This document shows positions 1 through 9,389 of a stretch of DNA of 64,000 bases, piece by piece; position 1 is the stretch's first letter, and each line of letters starts with the position of its first letter. A model generated the notes under the pieces. The model made no database searches. It saw only the letters and a program-made list of their open reading frames with translations, and was not told the origin of the DNA. Source of the stretch: Candidatus Nitronereus thalassa (GTDB lineage Bacteria; Nitrospirota; Nitrospiria; Nitrospirales; UBA8639). A program made the position numbers and the translations under genes. Where the stretch lies: positions 1,426,001 through 1,490,000 of the forward strand of contig NZ_JAQOUE010000001.1 of the NCBI RefSeq assembly GCF_032191465.1, read 5' to 3'.

Positions 1-1055
1 CAAAAGCCGTCAATCGTTGCCGACACGCACTGATGTTCATTTTCCCATTGAATGACAGGAGTTGCACGACTCCCCTCCTCTACCACAGAATCAGCAACCG
101 TCACTCTATACCCTGGAAAGGTATTCATGACCTGTCCCAGACGGTTGACATGATTCGTGCTCTTCCAGTTCTCTCCTCCACTTGAATCCTGATACACTTG
201 CACTCTTGAGCCTTCATGAAGTTGCGAAGACAAGGAAGGTCGGGCTTGGCATGTCACGCTGCTCCCATTCGTCGAAGAAAGGGCTAATTGAAGAGAAAGA
301 TCTCGAAAAAAAATCGACCCGTCATCCCCCAAATCCCACATACCTCCAGGATGACACGCCGCCCTTGGGTTTCGGAGGGTAAACGCCAGCGCCACCAGTC
401 CACTGTCTCGGAAGAAGCTTAGCCTGGCAATAAAATCGGCCATTGCTGTCAAGTCCGTTGAAAACGAACCTTCCACCCGTAAAGTCACGCGAACCGGCCC
501 GGAGGCTTCGACTTCGACCGTGGAAATTCTTGGGTCCCACACCTTGCCAGAGTCATCCGTGAGGACAAAAGCACTTTTCCCCTGATCAAGGAAAGAAAGG
601 CCATTCATTACCACTTGTTCAAAAGGCTGAAACATTGTGGGATTGAGAGCAAAGCACACCTTCCCGGTATCCACTGTCAAGGCATCTCCTTCCCGATGGA
701 TCATCGAGAATTCCGATGGCGCCCCCCCGTGACTTTCATGACTACGCCCCACGGTATACTCCACGGTCTGATGTGGGCCTACTGTGGAAAAAAAATCAAA
801 CAATGCCCATTTCACACTCCCATCCGGCCACCGAGCAAGGACCTGCATTTGAAAAAGACAAGAGTGACCCTCCTGATCCAAAAGAACGAGCTGCGTCGAA
901 TCCACCACTATTCCTATGGGAAAAGGAAGGCCGATGGTGACCGGTTCGTGAATACGATCCACCCCCAATGTCTCTCGGAGTATAATGGGACAGACATTCT
1001 CCACGGAAGTCTTCACCAACGACAGTTTTCCCGATGGCGCAACACTAGTTTTCAT
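1..1055 (-). CDS. YetA/PcRGLX-like RIFT-barrel protein (3' part outside window)
   Basis: An uninterrupted reading frame of about 351 codons runs from an ATG at 1055 off the left edge. A GAGGGTG ribosome site lies just upstream of the ATG. The N-terminal part reads LARWPDGSVKWALFDF, followed later by HPGGMWDLGDDGSIFFRDL and VYQDSSGGENW. These landmarks are typical of the N-terminal RIFT-barrel region of YetA and exo-rhamnogalacturonan-lyase-like (PcRGLX) proteins, usually about 800-900 residues, so less than half is visible. No signal peptide is seen in the visible N-terminus. Family members act on or bind polysaccharides. Its place beside a glycosyltransferase suggests a part in exopolysaccharide trimming or assembly, which is inference. 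Confidence 0.72.
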   Translation of the reverse strand, partial: MKTSVAPSGKLSLVKTSVENVCPIILRETLGVDRIHEPVTIGLPFPIGIVVDSTQLVLLDQEGHSCLFQMQVLARWPDGSVKWALFDFFSTVGPHQTVEYTVGRSHESHGGAPSEFSMIHREGDALTVDTGKVCFALNPTMFQPFEQVVMNGLSFLDQGKSAFVLTDDSGKVWDPRISTVEVEASGPVRVTLRVEGSFSTDLTAMADFIARLSFFRDSGLVALAFTLRNPRAACHPGGMWDLGDDGSIFFRDLSLQLALSSTNGSSVTCQARPSLSSQLHEGSRVQVYQDSSGGENWKSTNHVNRLGQVMNTFPGYRVTVADSVVEEGSRATPVIQWENEHQCVSATIDGF

Positions 1056-1181
1056 ACTTCACCCTCATGGAGCCACTTGATCAATAGAATCATGTTTCTA
1101 GGATATTCGATTTGTTAAACGAATGAAAAAGCGGAAGGATGAAAGACCCTGAAAATCGTTCTTGTAAGTTTCGAGAGGAAA

Positions 1182-2354
1182 TTAACCACAACGATCCACC
1201 ACCGATCGAGTCTTTTGAAAAATCTGCTCCCAAGTGAATTCCGTTAGAACACGTTGACGACCATTGTCACCCAAAGCTTTTGCCCTTGTTGGATCTGACA
1301 GCAACGTCCTCACGGCATCACAAATTGCTTCAATCTGAGTCCCATCAACTCGGAAACCCGTCACGCCTTCTACAATGGCATCCTCCGTCCCACCACTTGT
1401 CCCGCCGATGACAGGCTTTCCCATAGCCGACGCCTCAAGAAACACAATCCCAAAGCCCTCGATATCTTCTCCGATCTGACGATTGGGCATGACAAAGATA
1501 TCGCCCGCAGCATAATAGCCGGAAAGTTCATCATCAGGAACTTCCCCAGCAAAGACGACATGATCAACCACCCCATACTCATACACGAGATTTTGAAGAT
1601 ACGCGCCATCACCACCAATCCCAACAATAAGGTATTTCACCGTTGGAAATTCATCCAGAATTTTTGGCAACGCTTTAATGACCATATCTTGTCCTTTTCG
1701 GCAATTCAATCGTCCGACGGTTAACAAGACGGGATCTTGGCGCAGCTTATGGCGCTCACGAATCGCCTCTCCAGAAGTGTTGGAATTATTGAATAACTCA
1801 CCGCTCACCCCAGGGTTAATAATATGTATGTTATGAGCATGCGTCCCGATATTTTCCAATATGTGTTTGGTGTTTGTTGAATTGGCAATTACGGCTGCCG
1901 CTCCGTTGTAGATCTTTGGCATGAGCCACGAAAATTTTTTGGATGTGAGGTGCGTCTGTATTTCTTCGCCATGCGCATACAGGAGGTAGGGAACTCGAGT
2001 GACCCACCGCACGAATAAGGCAACGAGGCCTTCCGGCAATACCCTTGCCACATGAATTTGCTTGATCCCATACTGACGAGAAATCTTGCAGACGTTGATG
2101 ACGGCATGGACGTAGCCACGCAACGCCCTAACATTAGTTGGATCCCAATCGGCAAAGTTCATGGAAATTCGCTCAACGGGAAATGAAAGAGTTTTGTCAA
2201 CCTTAGCGCCTTGCTCACATTCCTCGGTCACAACAACAACTTCACCGGACTGATATCGTCCATACGTATTAAGCATCCACGTGATAGTGCCGCCTTTGGC
2301 CGGCAAGAAGTTTTGCGTCAGCACCAATGTAGGGATAAAGTGTTTTGTATTCAT
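1182..2354 (-). CDS. GT4-family glycosyltransferase
   Basis: A 390-residue GT-B glycosyltransferase that would transfer an activated sugar during EPS repeat-unit assembly at the inner face of the membrane. The N-terminal half begins PTLVLTQNFLPAKGG, as in group 1 (GT4) enzymes. The C-terminal half carries VGRLNCRKGQDMVIKALP and the EX7E-type nucleotide-sugar motif EGFGIVFLEASAMGKPVIGG. The ATG at 2354 overlaps the stop of the upstream acetyltransferase gene as ATGA, which fixes the start over a longer in-frame option at 2420 and implies translational coupling. Donor and acceptor sugars cannot be told. Confidence 0.85.
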   Translation of the reverse strand: MNTKHFIPTLVLTQNFLPAKGGTITWMLNTYGRYQSGEVVVVTEECEQGAKVDKTLSFPVERISMNFADWDPTNVRALRGYVHAVINVCKISRQYGIKQIHVARVLPEGLVALFVRWVTRVPYLLYAHGEEIQTHLTSKKFSWLMPKIYNGAAAVIANSTNTKHILENIGTHAHNIHIINPGVSGELFNNSNTSGEAIRERHKLRQDPVLLTVGRLNCRKGQDMVIKALPKILDEFPTVKYLIVGIGGDGAYLQNLVYEYGVVDHVVFAGEVPDDELSGYYAAGDIFVMPNRQIGEDIEGFGIVFLEASAMGKPVIGGTSGGTEDAIVEGVTGFRVDGTQIEAICDAVRTLLSDPTRAKALGDNGRQRVLTEFTWEQIFQKTRSVVDRCG

Positions 2355-2935
2355 ACAGCATCCAATTGAGTAATCGTTTTCCTGATTTTCACCACAGCTG
2401 GCACACCCACAGCTACGCATCCCGGTGGCACAGAGGCCAGGACGACCGCATTAGCTCCAATTTGGCAATCATCTCCAATTTCAATAGGGCCAATGAGTTT
2501 TGCTCCGGCCCCCATATATACCCGATTACCAATACTAGGCACGCCACCTCTTCCCCACCGATCACCGATAGTCACTCCCTGATACATTGTGCAATCCTCA
2601 CCGATAACCGCATCGGGATGTATCATGATTCCCCCAAAATGATGGATCCGCATCCCTTTGCCGATGCAAGCCTGAGCAGGGATGGAAATACCCGTCGTTA
2701 TTTCAATGAGCCTCTCCACAACAAATCGAAAAGGCTGGGTTGGGATACCCTGTTCGAAAAACCACCGAAAAACTCGATACCCGAAAAGGGCAATAAATCC
2801 TTGAGAAAGTAGCCCTCGAGTTAATGTCCAAAGACTCCCATCTTCCTCACGAAGCCGGCATATATCACCTTGGACTGTGGACCAAAATCCTAAGGCTTTT
2901 TCTTTTTGGCAATCACTGTCGTGGGAGAAGGCCAT
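2351..2935 (-). CDS. Serine O-acetyltransferase-like hexapeptide acetyltransferase
   Basis: A 194-residue left-handed beta-helix acyltransferase of the CysE type. Residues from about 90 carry the hexapeptide signature with IHHFGGIMIHPDAVIGEDC, then VTIGDRWGRGGVPSIGN, and end GAGAKLIGPIEIGDDCQIGANAVV. The catalytic His region HHFGG is present. True CysE makes O-acetylserine from serine and acetyl-CoA. Its coupling by ATGA overlap to a glycosyltransferase makes sugar O-acetylation in EPS assembly at least as likely. The N-terminal helical region is shorter than in E. coli CysE (273 aa). The ribosome site before the ATG at 2935 is weak. Confidence 0.75.
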   Translation of the reverse strand: MAFSHDSDCQKEKALGFWSTVQGDICRLREEDGSLWTLTRGLLSQGFIALFGYRVFRWFFEQGIPTQPFRFVVERLIEITTGISIPAQACIGKGMRIHHFGGIMIHPDAVIGEDCTMYQGVTIGDRWGRGGVPSIGNRVYMGAGAKLIGPIEIGDDCQIGANAVVLASVPPGCVAVGVPAVVKIRKTITQLDAV

Positions 2936-3199
2936 TGTTGTGAAAGAACCTTATTTTCGATAATTTTTTATTAGGGGGATCTCGAACCCAAGCAGAATAT
3001 TGTCCGGGAGAGTTTAACCCTTAGAGGGCAAAGAGGTGAGACAAGCCACCTCCATGGTGATAATTGTGATCCTGTGAAACTAGCGGCACAGGAAAGAAAA
3101 AGCTGCTATTGGAAGAAAATAACAATGCCCACACCATCTGACCCTAAATTCGGTTTTAGAGATGTGTGGTAGAGGAAAACAGAAAACGATGAAAGGGAA

Positions 3200-4540
3200 C
3201 TATTTAAAGAAGGTGAAGGTTTCTGGGATAGCGGTAAGCCCCAAAAAAATCTGATTGGTTTGGGCCGTCGCTCCAAATTGGCCCCCAGACTCTTGATTAA
3301 CATACGAGTAGGTAATCCCTGCGTTGAGCCATCTCAACAGAGCTAAATTCAGCCCACTCCGTACCTGATAAGAATCCAAGTCAATGAGAGGACCGGCTAA
3401 TGATCGATTCCGACTATACCCCAAATGGAGAAAACCACCCACTAGACGAGTAAAAGATTTTTGAAAAGTCAAAACCGCATTTTGATTGAGCGTGGAAGAA
3501 GCGGCCACCCCGCCACCGGCGGCAATTTGTTGATTGACACGAAGACCAATGCTTCCATCTGGAAAGTTTTTTGTAATTTCCGCATTGCCATCAAAATTTA
3601 TCCGTGTCGTGTCCACCTCTGTATTTGTCACCGAGACACCAGCATTCGCAATAATTGGAATGGTTGGAGTCAACTGATAATTGGTTCCCATAAACACGCC
3701 ATGGCTTGTAGCGGTTCCATTGGCCCCTGGGGCTGTTGTCGCCCCACCTGAACTAAATTCAATACTCTGAAAATTATAACCCCCACTAATTTTCAATTTT
3801 TCAGAAACTCTATAGGACAAAGTTATTGGAGATTCATGGGTGAGAGAATCTTGAAGGCCCCCTCGAAAAATATTGGTATATTGAACATTTGCATTCCAAC
3901 GGGGAGCAAGAGCATAACCGACAAAAATTCTGGCTTGATTTTGAAATGTTGTCGTTGTCCGCTGAGTAAAGACCCCCTGATTATCCAAGGAATTACCAGC
4001 TAATCCTCCAATACCCCCAAGTCCACCGACACCAGCGCCACCGACCCCAGCCGCCCCGACACCAGCCACTCCCGCACCTCCCGCAGGTCCTGCTCCTCCA
4101 GCAATTTCAGTGGCACTCGAGAATATGTTACTATTTCCTGAAAACGCAGGTTGATCGGGTGCAAAATTAAAAGATTCGTTGACTCTCACCTCTAATTTTT
4201 TGGAAATTCTATTGAGAAAAGGAAGATCGATAATAAGATTCATCCCCTGGGAAACGGTATTGGCCTGAGAATTATTGACATAAAACTGGGCACTAGCGGT
4301 ATACGTTCCACCTAACTTGACGTGTTTATTTTCAAAAATCAGCGTCAATCTAGGAGTGACAAACGTCCCAAAATCATCCTTCTTATTTGCAAAGGTGAAA
4401 AAGAGGTTATCTGTATATTGCTCAGATACCGAAAGGGAGGTATCTAAAGTCAACTTGGCATGAGAAGGGGAAATAAATAATCCAAGAAAAAGAATCCCAA
4501 AGAGAAGACTTAGTAATGTTTTCTCTTTACTTGGGATCAT
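3200..4540 (-). CDS. Outer-membrane beta-barrel protein of the EPS locus
   Basis: A 446-residue exported protein. The signal peptide has K5 and K7, a hydrophobic core at 9-23 and a likely SPase I site at SHA-K (28/29). The mature part has alternating short beta strands, such as SEQYTDNLFFTFANKKDD and LRVNQQIAAGG, typical of outer-membrane barrels. It resembles the outer-membrane proteins linked to exosortase/PEP-CTERM EPS loci (TIGR03016-like). A glycine/alanine-rich tract at residues 148-181 interrupts the barrel pattern. A role in polysaccharide passage or surface anchoring is inferred from context only. It is followed at about 70-190 bases by weak inverted repeats and no clear terminator. 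Confidence 0.72.
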   Translation of the reverse strand: MIPSKEKTLLSLLFGILFLGLFISPSHAKLTLDTSLSVSEQYTDNLFFTFANKKDDFGTFVTPRLTLIFENKHVKLGGTYTASAQFYVNNSQANTVSQGMNLIIDLPFLNRISKKLEVRVNESFNFAPDQPAFSGNSNIFSSATEIAGGAGPAGGAGVAGVGAAGVGGAGVGGLGGIGGLAGNSLDNQGVFTQRTTTTFQNQARIFVGYALAPRWNANVQYTNIFRGGLQDSLTHESPITLSYRVSEKLKISGGYNFQSIEFSSGGATTAPGANGTATSHGVFMGTNYQLTPTIPIIANAGVSVTNTEVDTTRINFDGNAEITKNFPDGSIGLRVNQQIAAGGGVAASSTLNQNAVLTFQKSFTRLVGGFLHLGYSRNRSLAGPLIDLDSYQVRSGLNLALLRWLNAGITYSYVNQESGGQFGATAQTNQIFLGLTAIPETFTFFK

Positions 4541-4786
4541 AACCTGCCCGTGGTACTCATAATGACATTATTGACTTAGATTGGCGTATTGTATGGGTGA
4601 ATTAAAGAGTTGGGTTTGATGCAGTAAAGAATTAATCTACTGAAATACTAAATTTCCCCTTAAAAGTCAATGAGTTCCTTAAAATAATTTTTAAGGTTTT
4701 TTTAACCTATTCATCTAAATTTAGAAAAATATACGGAAAAAATTTTGTTTACAACACGGCTTTTGGCTACCTTTTCATCCCACTAA

Positions 4787-7700
4787 TTAATATTCCGCCC
4801 AACTTTTAATGTATAAATCGTCAATCGTCTTCCGGCTGAGAGCTTCGATAAACCGCTCGGCTAATTGCAAATTGGTGATAAGCGGGATGTTCATATCCAC
4901 CGCTTTACGGCGAATTTGATAATCATTGGTCAATTCGGCAGCCTGAAAATTTTTAGGGATATTAATGACCAAATCGATTTTTCCTTCGCTCATGTAGTCC
5001 AGGACATTGGGCGTTTCCCGCTCCATGGGCCAATGCAGTATTGTTACATCCATGTCATGCGATGCCAAGAATTCGGCTGTTCCCTGAGTGGCAAATAATC
5101 TCATGCCCATCTGAATCAAAAGACGAGACCATTGGAGGAACGCTGCCTTTGATTCGACCGGGCCTGTTGACAGGAGAACATTCTTTACTGGTATCCGATA
5201 GCCGACGGACAATAAGGCCTTTAAAAAAGCCTCCTCAAAATCATCCCCAAGACAACCCACTTCACCAGTAGAAGCCATTTCCACTCCTAGGGCAGGATCA
5301 GCCCCATCCAACCGCGTGAAAGAAAACTGCGGGGCTTTGACTCCAACCACTTCCAACTCCGAATGCCTCCCTTCGTGCAACGGAACGATTTCACCCATAA
5401 TGACTCGCGTCGCGCAATCAATATAATTTACCTTGGAGACCTTTGACACAAATGGAAAACTTCTCGATGCACGGAGATTACATTCGATGACCATCACTTC
5501 ATTATCTTTGGCCATAAATTGAATATTCACGGGGCCATTAATTTTCAGGGTTTCTATAATCTTTGCACTGACTTTTTTAATACGCCTGACAGTTTCCAAA
5601 TACGTGCGTTGGGCCGGAAACACCAAGGTCGCATCCCCTGAATGCACGCCGGCATTTTCAACATGTTCTGAGATCGCCGACAACACAAGCTTGCCATGAC
5701 AAGCCACCCCATCCATTTCCAATTCCTTAGCGTTTTCCACAAATTTGCTAAGGACAATGGGAAACTCTTTGGAAACTTTGGCAGACCGCGCAATAAATTT
5801 CTCGAGTTCTTCATGATTAGAGGCCACTCCCATTGCGGCCCCACTCAGGACATAAGAAGGCCGTATGAGCACAGGATAGCCAACCTTCGAGGCAAAGTTT
5901 TTTGCCTCCTCAACTCCAACCAACTCACCCCACGGCGGTTGTTTGATATGCAAATGGTCCAGCAGCTGAGAAAACTTGTGCCGATTCTCCGCCTGATCAA
6001 TAGAGACGGGTGACGTCCCCAGCACCCGAACTCCGGCTTGATCCAACGCCATCACGAGATTATTTGGCGTTTGTCCGCCCATCGACACAATCACCCCAAT
6101 TGGCGATTCCTTTCTGCAAATTTCCAACACCGCCTCTAAACTTATTTCCTCGAAATATAGGGCATCGCATTCGTTATAATCTGTACTCACCGTCTCTGGA
6201 TTGTAATTCACCATGATTGTCCGGTAATTGAGCGCGCGTAGCGTGTTAACCGTATTCACACAACACCAATCAAACTCCACCGAACTCCCAATTCGATATG
6301 AGCCAGACCCCAACACAATCACGGAATCTCGCTTTTCGACCTGCAAATCATCTTCATCCCCATGATAGGTCAAATACAGGTAATTGGATTGGGCAGGATA
6401 CTCTGCCGCCAAGGTATCGATTTGCTTCACACTGGGATGAATGCCATGACGTTCGCGGGCCTGTCGAACTTGAAATTCTTCGATGCCACAGAGCTGTCCG
6501 ATTTGACGATCGCTAAATCCAGTTTGCTTCGCACCTCTAAGCAGTTGACTGGATTCCAGGGGATGCGAATTTTCTCCCAACTGCTTCGCGATCTGAACAA
6601 TATGCTGAATTTTATAGAGGAACCACTTTTCAATATGCGTGAGTTCATGAATTCGATCGAGAGACATCCCCTGCTGCATTGCTTCCGCTACAATGAAAAT
6701 TCGTTCCGGCGTGGGTTCGCTCAATTCCAGTTCAAGGCCAGATACCTTTGAACGTTCTTTATTCCCCACTAATCCCTGAACCCCAATTTCCAACATGCGA
6801 AGTGCTTTTTGCAGAGCCTCTTCAAAAGTCCGACCGATGGCCATCACTTCGCCCACTGATTTCATTCCGGAACCGAGTTTCTTTGACACCTGGTGAAATT
6901 TTTTCAAATCCCATCGAGGCATCTTGATAACAAGATAATCCAGTGCCGGCTCAAAACACGACTTGGTCACCCCCGTCATGGAATTGGGTAAATCGGCAAG
7001 GTTGTACCCCAGTCCTAATTTCGCCGCGACATAGGCCAGCGGATACCCCGTAGCCTTCGAAGCCAAGGCTGAACTTCGCGAGAGTCTCGCATTCATTTCA
7101 ATCACGCGATAATCGCCTGAGGCTGGATCCATGGCAAACTGCACATTACATTCCCCAACAATCCCCACATGCCTCGCAATGCGAATCGAGACATTCCGCA
7201 ACCGATGATACTCTTCATTATTAAGAGTTTGGCTTGGAGCCACCACAATACTTTCACCGGTGTGAATTCCCATGGGATCCAAGTTTTCCATGTTACACAC
7301 CGTCACGCAGTTATCGTATTGGTCCCGAACCACCTCATATTCAACTTCTTTCCACCCTGTCAGATACTCTTCAATTAACACCTGACCCGTATAGGAAAAG
7401 GCCTTTACCGCTCGTTCTTTTAACTCCTCTTCCGTCTGGCATATACCGGATCCTAATCCACCCAAGGCAAACGCAATTCGCAACATGAGAGGATAGCCAA
7501 TGTTCTGTCCAATTCGTAGGGCATCCTCAACCGACTCTGCGACAGCACTTTTGGGAACATGTACGTCGATCTCACCTAATCGCTTAACAAATAATCCGCG
7601 ATCTTCAGTTTCACGAATGGTTTGTACCGTCGTTCCTAAGACTTCTACAGAAAATTCTTTCAAGACCCCCGTCTCCTCGAGGGCTAATCCACAATTCAAC

Positions 7701-7984
7701 GCCGTTTGACCGCCAAACCCCAGCAAGATGCCATCGGGGTGTTCTTTGGCAATCACTTTTTTGACAAACTCTGGCTTCACCGGCAGAAAATAGACTTCAT
7801 CAGCGAGATTTTCAGAAGTTTGAATAGTGGCAATATTGGGGTTTACCAACACCGTGGTGATCCCCTCATCCTTGAGTGCCTTAATCGCCTGGCTTCCCGA
7901 ATAATCAAATTCTCCAGCTTCACCGATTTTGAGCGCACCACTTCCCAGAATAAGGACTTTTTTGGGTTTCCGAATTTCAGTCAT
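4787..7984 (-). CDS. carB: Carbamoyl-phosphate synthase large subunit
   Basis: A full-length 1065-residue CarB. It makes carbamoyl phosphate from bicarbonate, ATP and glutamine-derived ammonia for pyrimidine and arginine synthesis. The layout is canonical: a first ATP-grasp carboxyphosphate domain (about 1-400, starting KVLILGSGALKIGEAGEFDYSG), an allosteric/oligomerisation linker (about 400-550), and a second carbamoyl-phosphate domain (about 555-935, with VIVLGSGSYRIGSSVEFDWC). A C-terminal MGS-like regulatory domain follows (LFATQGTAEFL). It lies 68 bases after carA on the same strand, so both are probably co-transcribed. Confidence 0.97.
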   Translation of the reverse strand: MTEIRKPKKVLILGSGALKIGEAGEFDYSGSQAIKALKDEGITTVLVNPNIATIQTSENLADEVYFLPVKPEFVKKVIAKEHPDGILLGFGGQTALNCGLALEETGVLKEFSVEVLGTTVQTIRETEDRGLFVKRLGEIDVHVPKSAVAESVEDALRIGQNIGYPLMLRIAFALGGLGSGICQTEEELKERAVKAFSYTGQVLIEEYLTGWKEVEYEVVRDQYDNCVTVCNMENLDPMGIHTGESIVVAPSQTLNNEEYHRLRNVSIRIARHVGIVGECNVQFAMDPASGDYRVIEMNARLSRSSALASKATGYPLAYVAAKLGLGYNLADLPNSMTGVTKSCFEPALDYLVIKMPRWDLKKFHQVSKKLGSGMKSVGEVMAIGRTFEEALQKALRMLEIGVQGLVGNKERSKVSGLELELSEPTPERIFIVAEAMQQGMSLDRIHELTHIEKWFLYKIQHIVQIAKQLGENSHPLESSQLLRGAKQTGFSDRQIGQLCGIEEFQVRQARERHGIHPSVKQIDTLAAEYPAQSNYLYLTYHGDEDDLQVEKRDSVIVLGSGSYRIGSSVEFDWCCVNTVNTLRALNYRTIMVNYNPETVSTDYNECDALYFEEISLEAVLEICRKESPIGVIVSMGGQTPNNLVMALDQAGVRVLGTSPVSIDQAENRHKFSQLLDHLHIKQPPWGELVGVEEAKNFASKVGYPVLIRPSYVLSGAAMGVASNHEELEKFIARSAKVSKEFPIVLSKFVENAKELEMDGVACHGKLVLSAISEHVENAGVHSGDATLVFPAQRTYLETVRRIKKVSAKIIETLKINGPVNIQFMAKDNEVMVIECNLRASRSFPFVSKVSKVNYIDCATRVIMGEIVPLHEGRHSELEVVGVKAPQFSFTRLDGADPALGVEMASTGEVGCLGDDFEEAFLKALLSVGYRIPVKNVLLSTGPVESKAAFLQWSRLLIQMGMRLFATQGTAEFLASHDMDVTILHWPMERETPNVLDYMSEGKIDLVINIPKNFQAAELTNDYQIRRKAVDMNIPLITNLQLAERFIEALSRKTIDDLYIKSWAEY

Positions 7985-8052
7985 GACAAGATTTCACTTT
8001 ACCGAACTCATTAATCCATTGACTCATAACATTTTCGTTAAAGAAACATTCG

Positions 8053-9123
8053 CTACAGCATATCGATAAACCGATCGAACAAATACGAGGTATCCGTCGG
8101 CCCTGGTGCGGCTTCCGGATGAAATTGCACACTCATAAATGGTTTTGATTGATGGCGAATACCTTCATTCGAACCATCGTTGGCATTCACAAACCACGGC
8201 ATCCAATCAGAAGTTAAGCCATTCGGCTTCACAGCAAATCCATGATTTTGCGAAGTAATATAACAGCGATCGGTCCCTAACTCTCTGCAGGGTTGATTTT
8301 GACTTCGGTGTCCAAATTTCATTTTATAGGTTTCGGCTCCAGCCGCCAGTGACAGAATTTGATGACCAAGGCAAATCCCAAACACTGGGCGATTGCCCTG
8401 GAGCAAGCGTCGGACTATCCCGATTGTGGCTTCGCACATTTGAGGATCACCCGGACCATTCGAGATCATTACCCCATCAAAATCCTCGTGCAAAAAATCA
8501 TAGTCCCAAGGTACTCGCTTCACCTGTAAACCACGACCAACTAAGCTGCGAATGATATTGAATTTTCCCCCGCAGTCTATTAACACTACTGTCTTTTTCC
8601 CGTTTCCATACATTAATGGCTCTTTCACACTCACAAATTCTACTAAGTTGTCACGATTGGGATCATAGAACTCTTGCTCCTGGCCAGTCATGAAGATTTT
8701 TCCTAGCATGCTCCCTCGTTGACGCAATTTTTTCGTCAACTTTCGAGTATCAACACCATAAATTCCAATCACCCCATGTTCCTGCAACCATTTATCAAGG
8801 CTTTGCTGTGCATTCCAATGAGAATACTCAAACGAATAGTCTGTCATCACCAACCCTTGAATATGGACCTGATCAGACTCGAAGACATCATTAAGTCCGT
8901 CCACCATTTGGGCCTGAGGCACGCCATAATTCCCAATGAGTGGATACGTTAAGGCTAAAATTTGCCCTCGATAGGAAGGATCAGTCAACGTTTCTGGATA
9001 ACCCACCATTCCGGTGTTAAAAACCACCTCCCCGGATATTGGTTCAGTACGACCAATTAATTTACCATCAAAGGAAGTTCCGTCCTCTAACATTAATATT
9101 CCGTTTTCTTGATTATCTCGCAT
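8053..9123 (-). CDS. carA: Carbamoyl-phosphate synthase small subunit
   Basis: The glutaminase subunit of carbamoyl-phosphate synthase, which passes ammonia to CarB. The N-terminal CPSase_sm domain (about 9-145) is followed by a class I glutamine amidotransferase domain. The catalytic triad is visible: Cys251 in GICLGHQI, and His335 and Glu337 in QFHPEAAPGP. I chose the ATG at 9123 (356 aa) because GAGGCAAGG sits seven bases upstream. An in-frame ATG at 9141 has no such site. The gene leads carAB inside an EPS region, so its presence there looks positional rather than functional. Confidence 0.95.
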   Translation of the reverse strand: MRDNQENGILMLEDGTSFDGKLIGRTEPISGEVVFNTGMVGYPETLTDPSYRGQILALTYPLIGNYGVPQAQMVDGLNDVFESDQVHIQGLVMTDYSFEYSHWNAQQSLDKWLQEHGVIGIYGVDTRKLTKKLRQRGSMLGKIFMTGQEQEFYDPNRDNLVEFVSVKEPLMYGNGKKTVVLIDCGGKFNIIRSLVGRGLQVKRVPWDYDFLHEDFDGVMISNGPGDPQMCEATIGIVRRLLQGNRPVFGICLGHQILSLAAGAETYKMKFGHRSQNQPCRELGTDRCYITSQNHGFAVKPNGLTSDWMPWFVNANDGSNEGIRHQSKPFMSVQFHPEAAPGPTDTSYLFDRFIDML

Positions 9124-9287
9124 CGGATTACCTTGCCTCATATGGGCATAATGAATGAAGTTATTACTCTCTCAACCACTGGGCCAAACTTGTAGATGAA
9201 GACTTCGTTGAAAGCAAGAGGCTAATACGGGCGTCTCAAAAACATTGGAAAAATCAAGAAAGGCAAAGGGCCAACACGGCACTACAA

Positions 9288-9316
9288 TTGCTGAGCTCCA
9301 TGGTGTTTGTTATAGT
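9288..9316 (+). promoter_or_regulatory. Candidate sigma70 promoter for the UDP-glucuronate decarboxylase gene
   Basis: TTGCTG at 9288-9293 and TATAGT at 9311-9316 are separated by exactly 17 bases. This gives a good -10 (five of six consensus bases) and a weaker -35. The predicted transcript starts about 65 bases before the ATG at 9390. Confidence 0.45.
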
Positions 9317-9389
9317 ACTTCGGGCATTTTACTGGTCGCAATATCACTTTTCGTAACAATTATATCTTGAACACCCTTAATGTGATGCC

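Noticed and set aside
615-1118. A 167-residue + strand reading frame and two smaller + strand frames in the first 1.1 kb.
   Set aside because: The minus-strand frame across the same bases encodes clear RIFT-barrel motifs and continues to the window edge, so the + frames are shadows.
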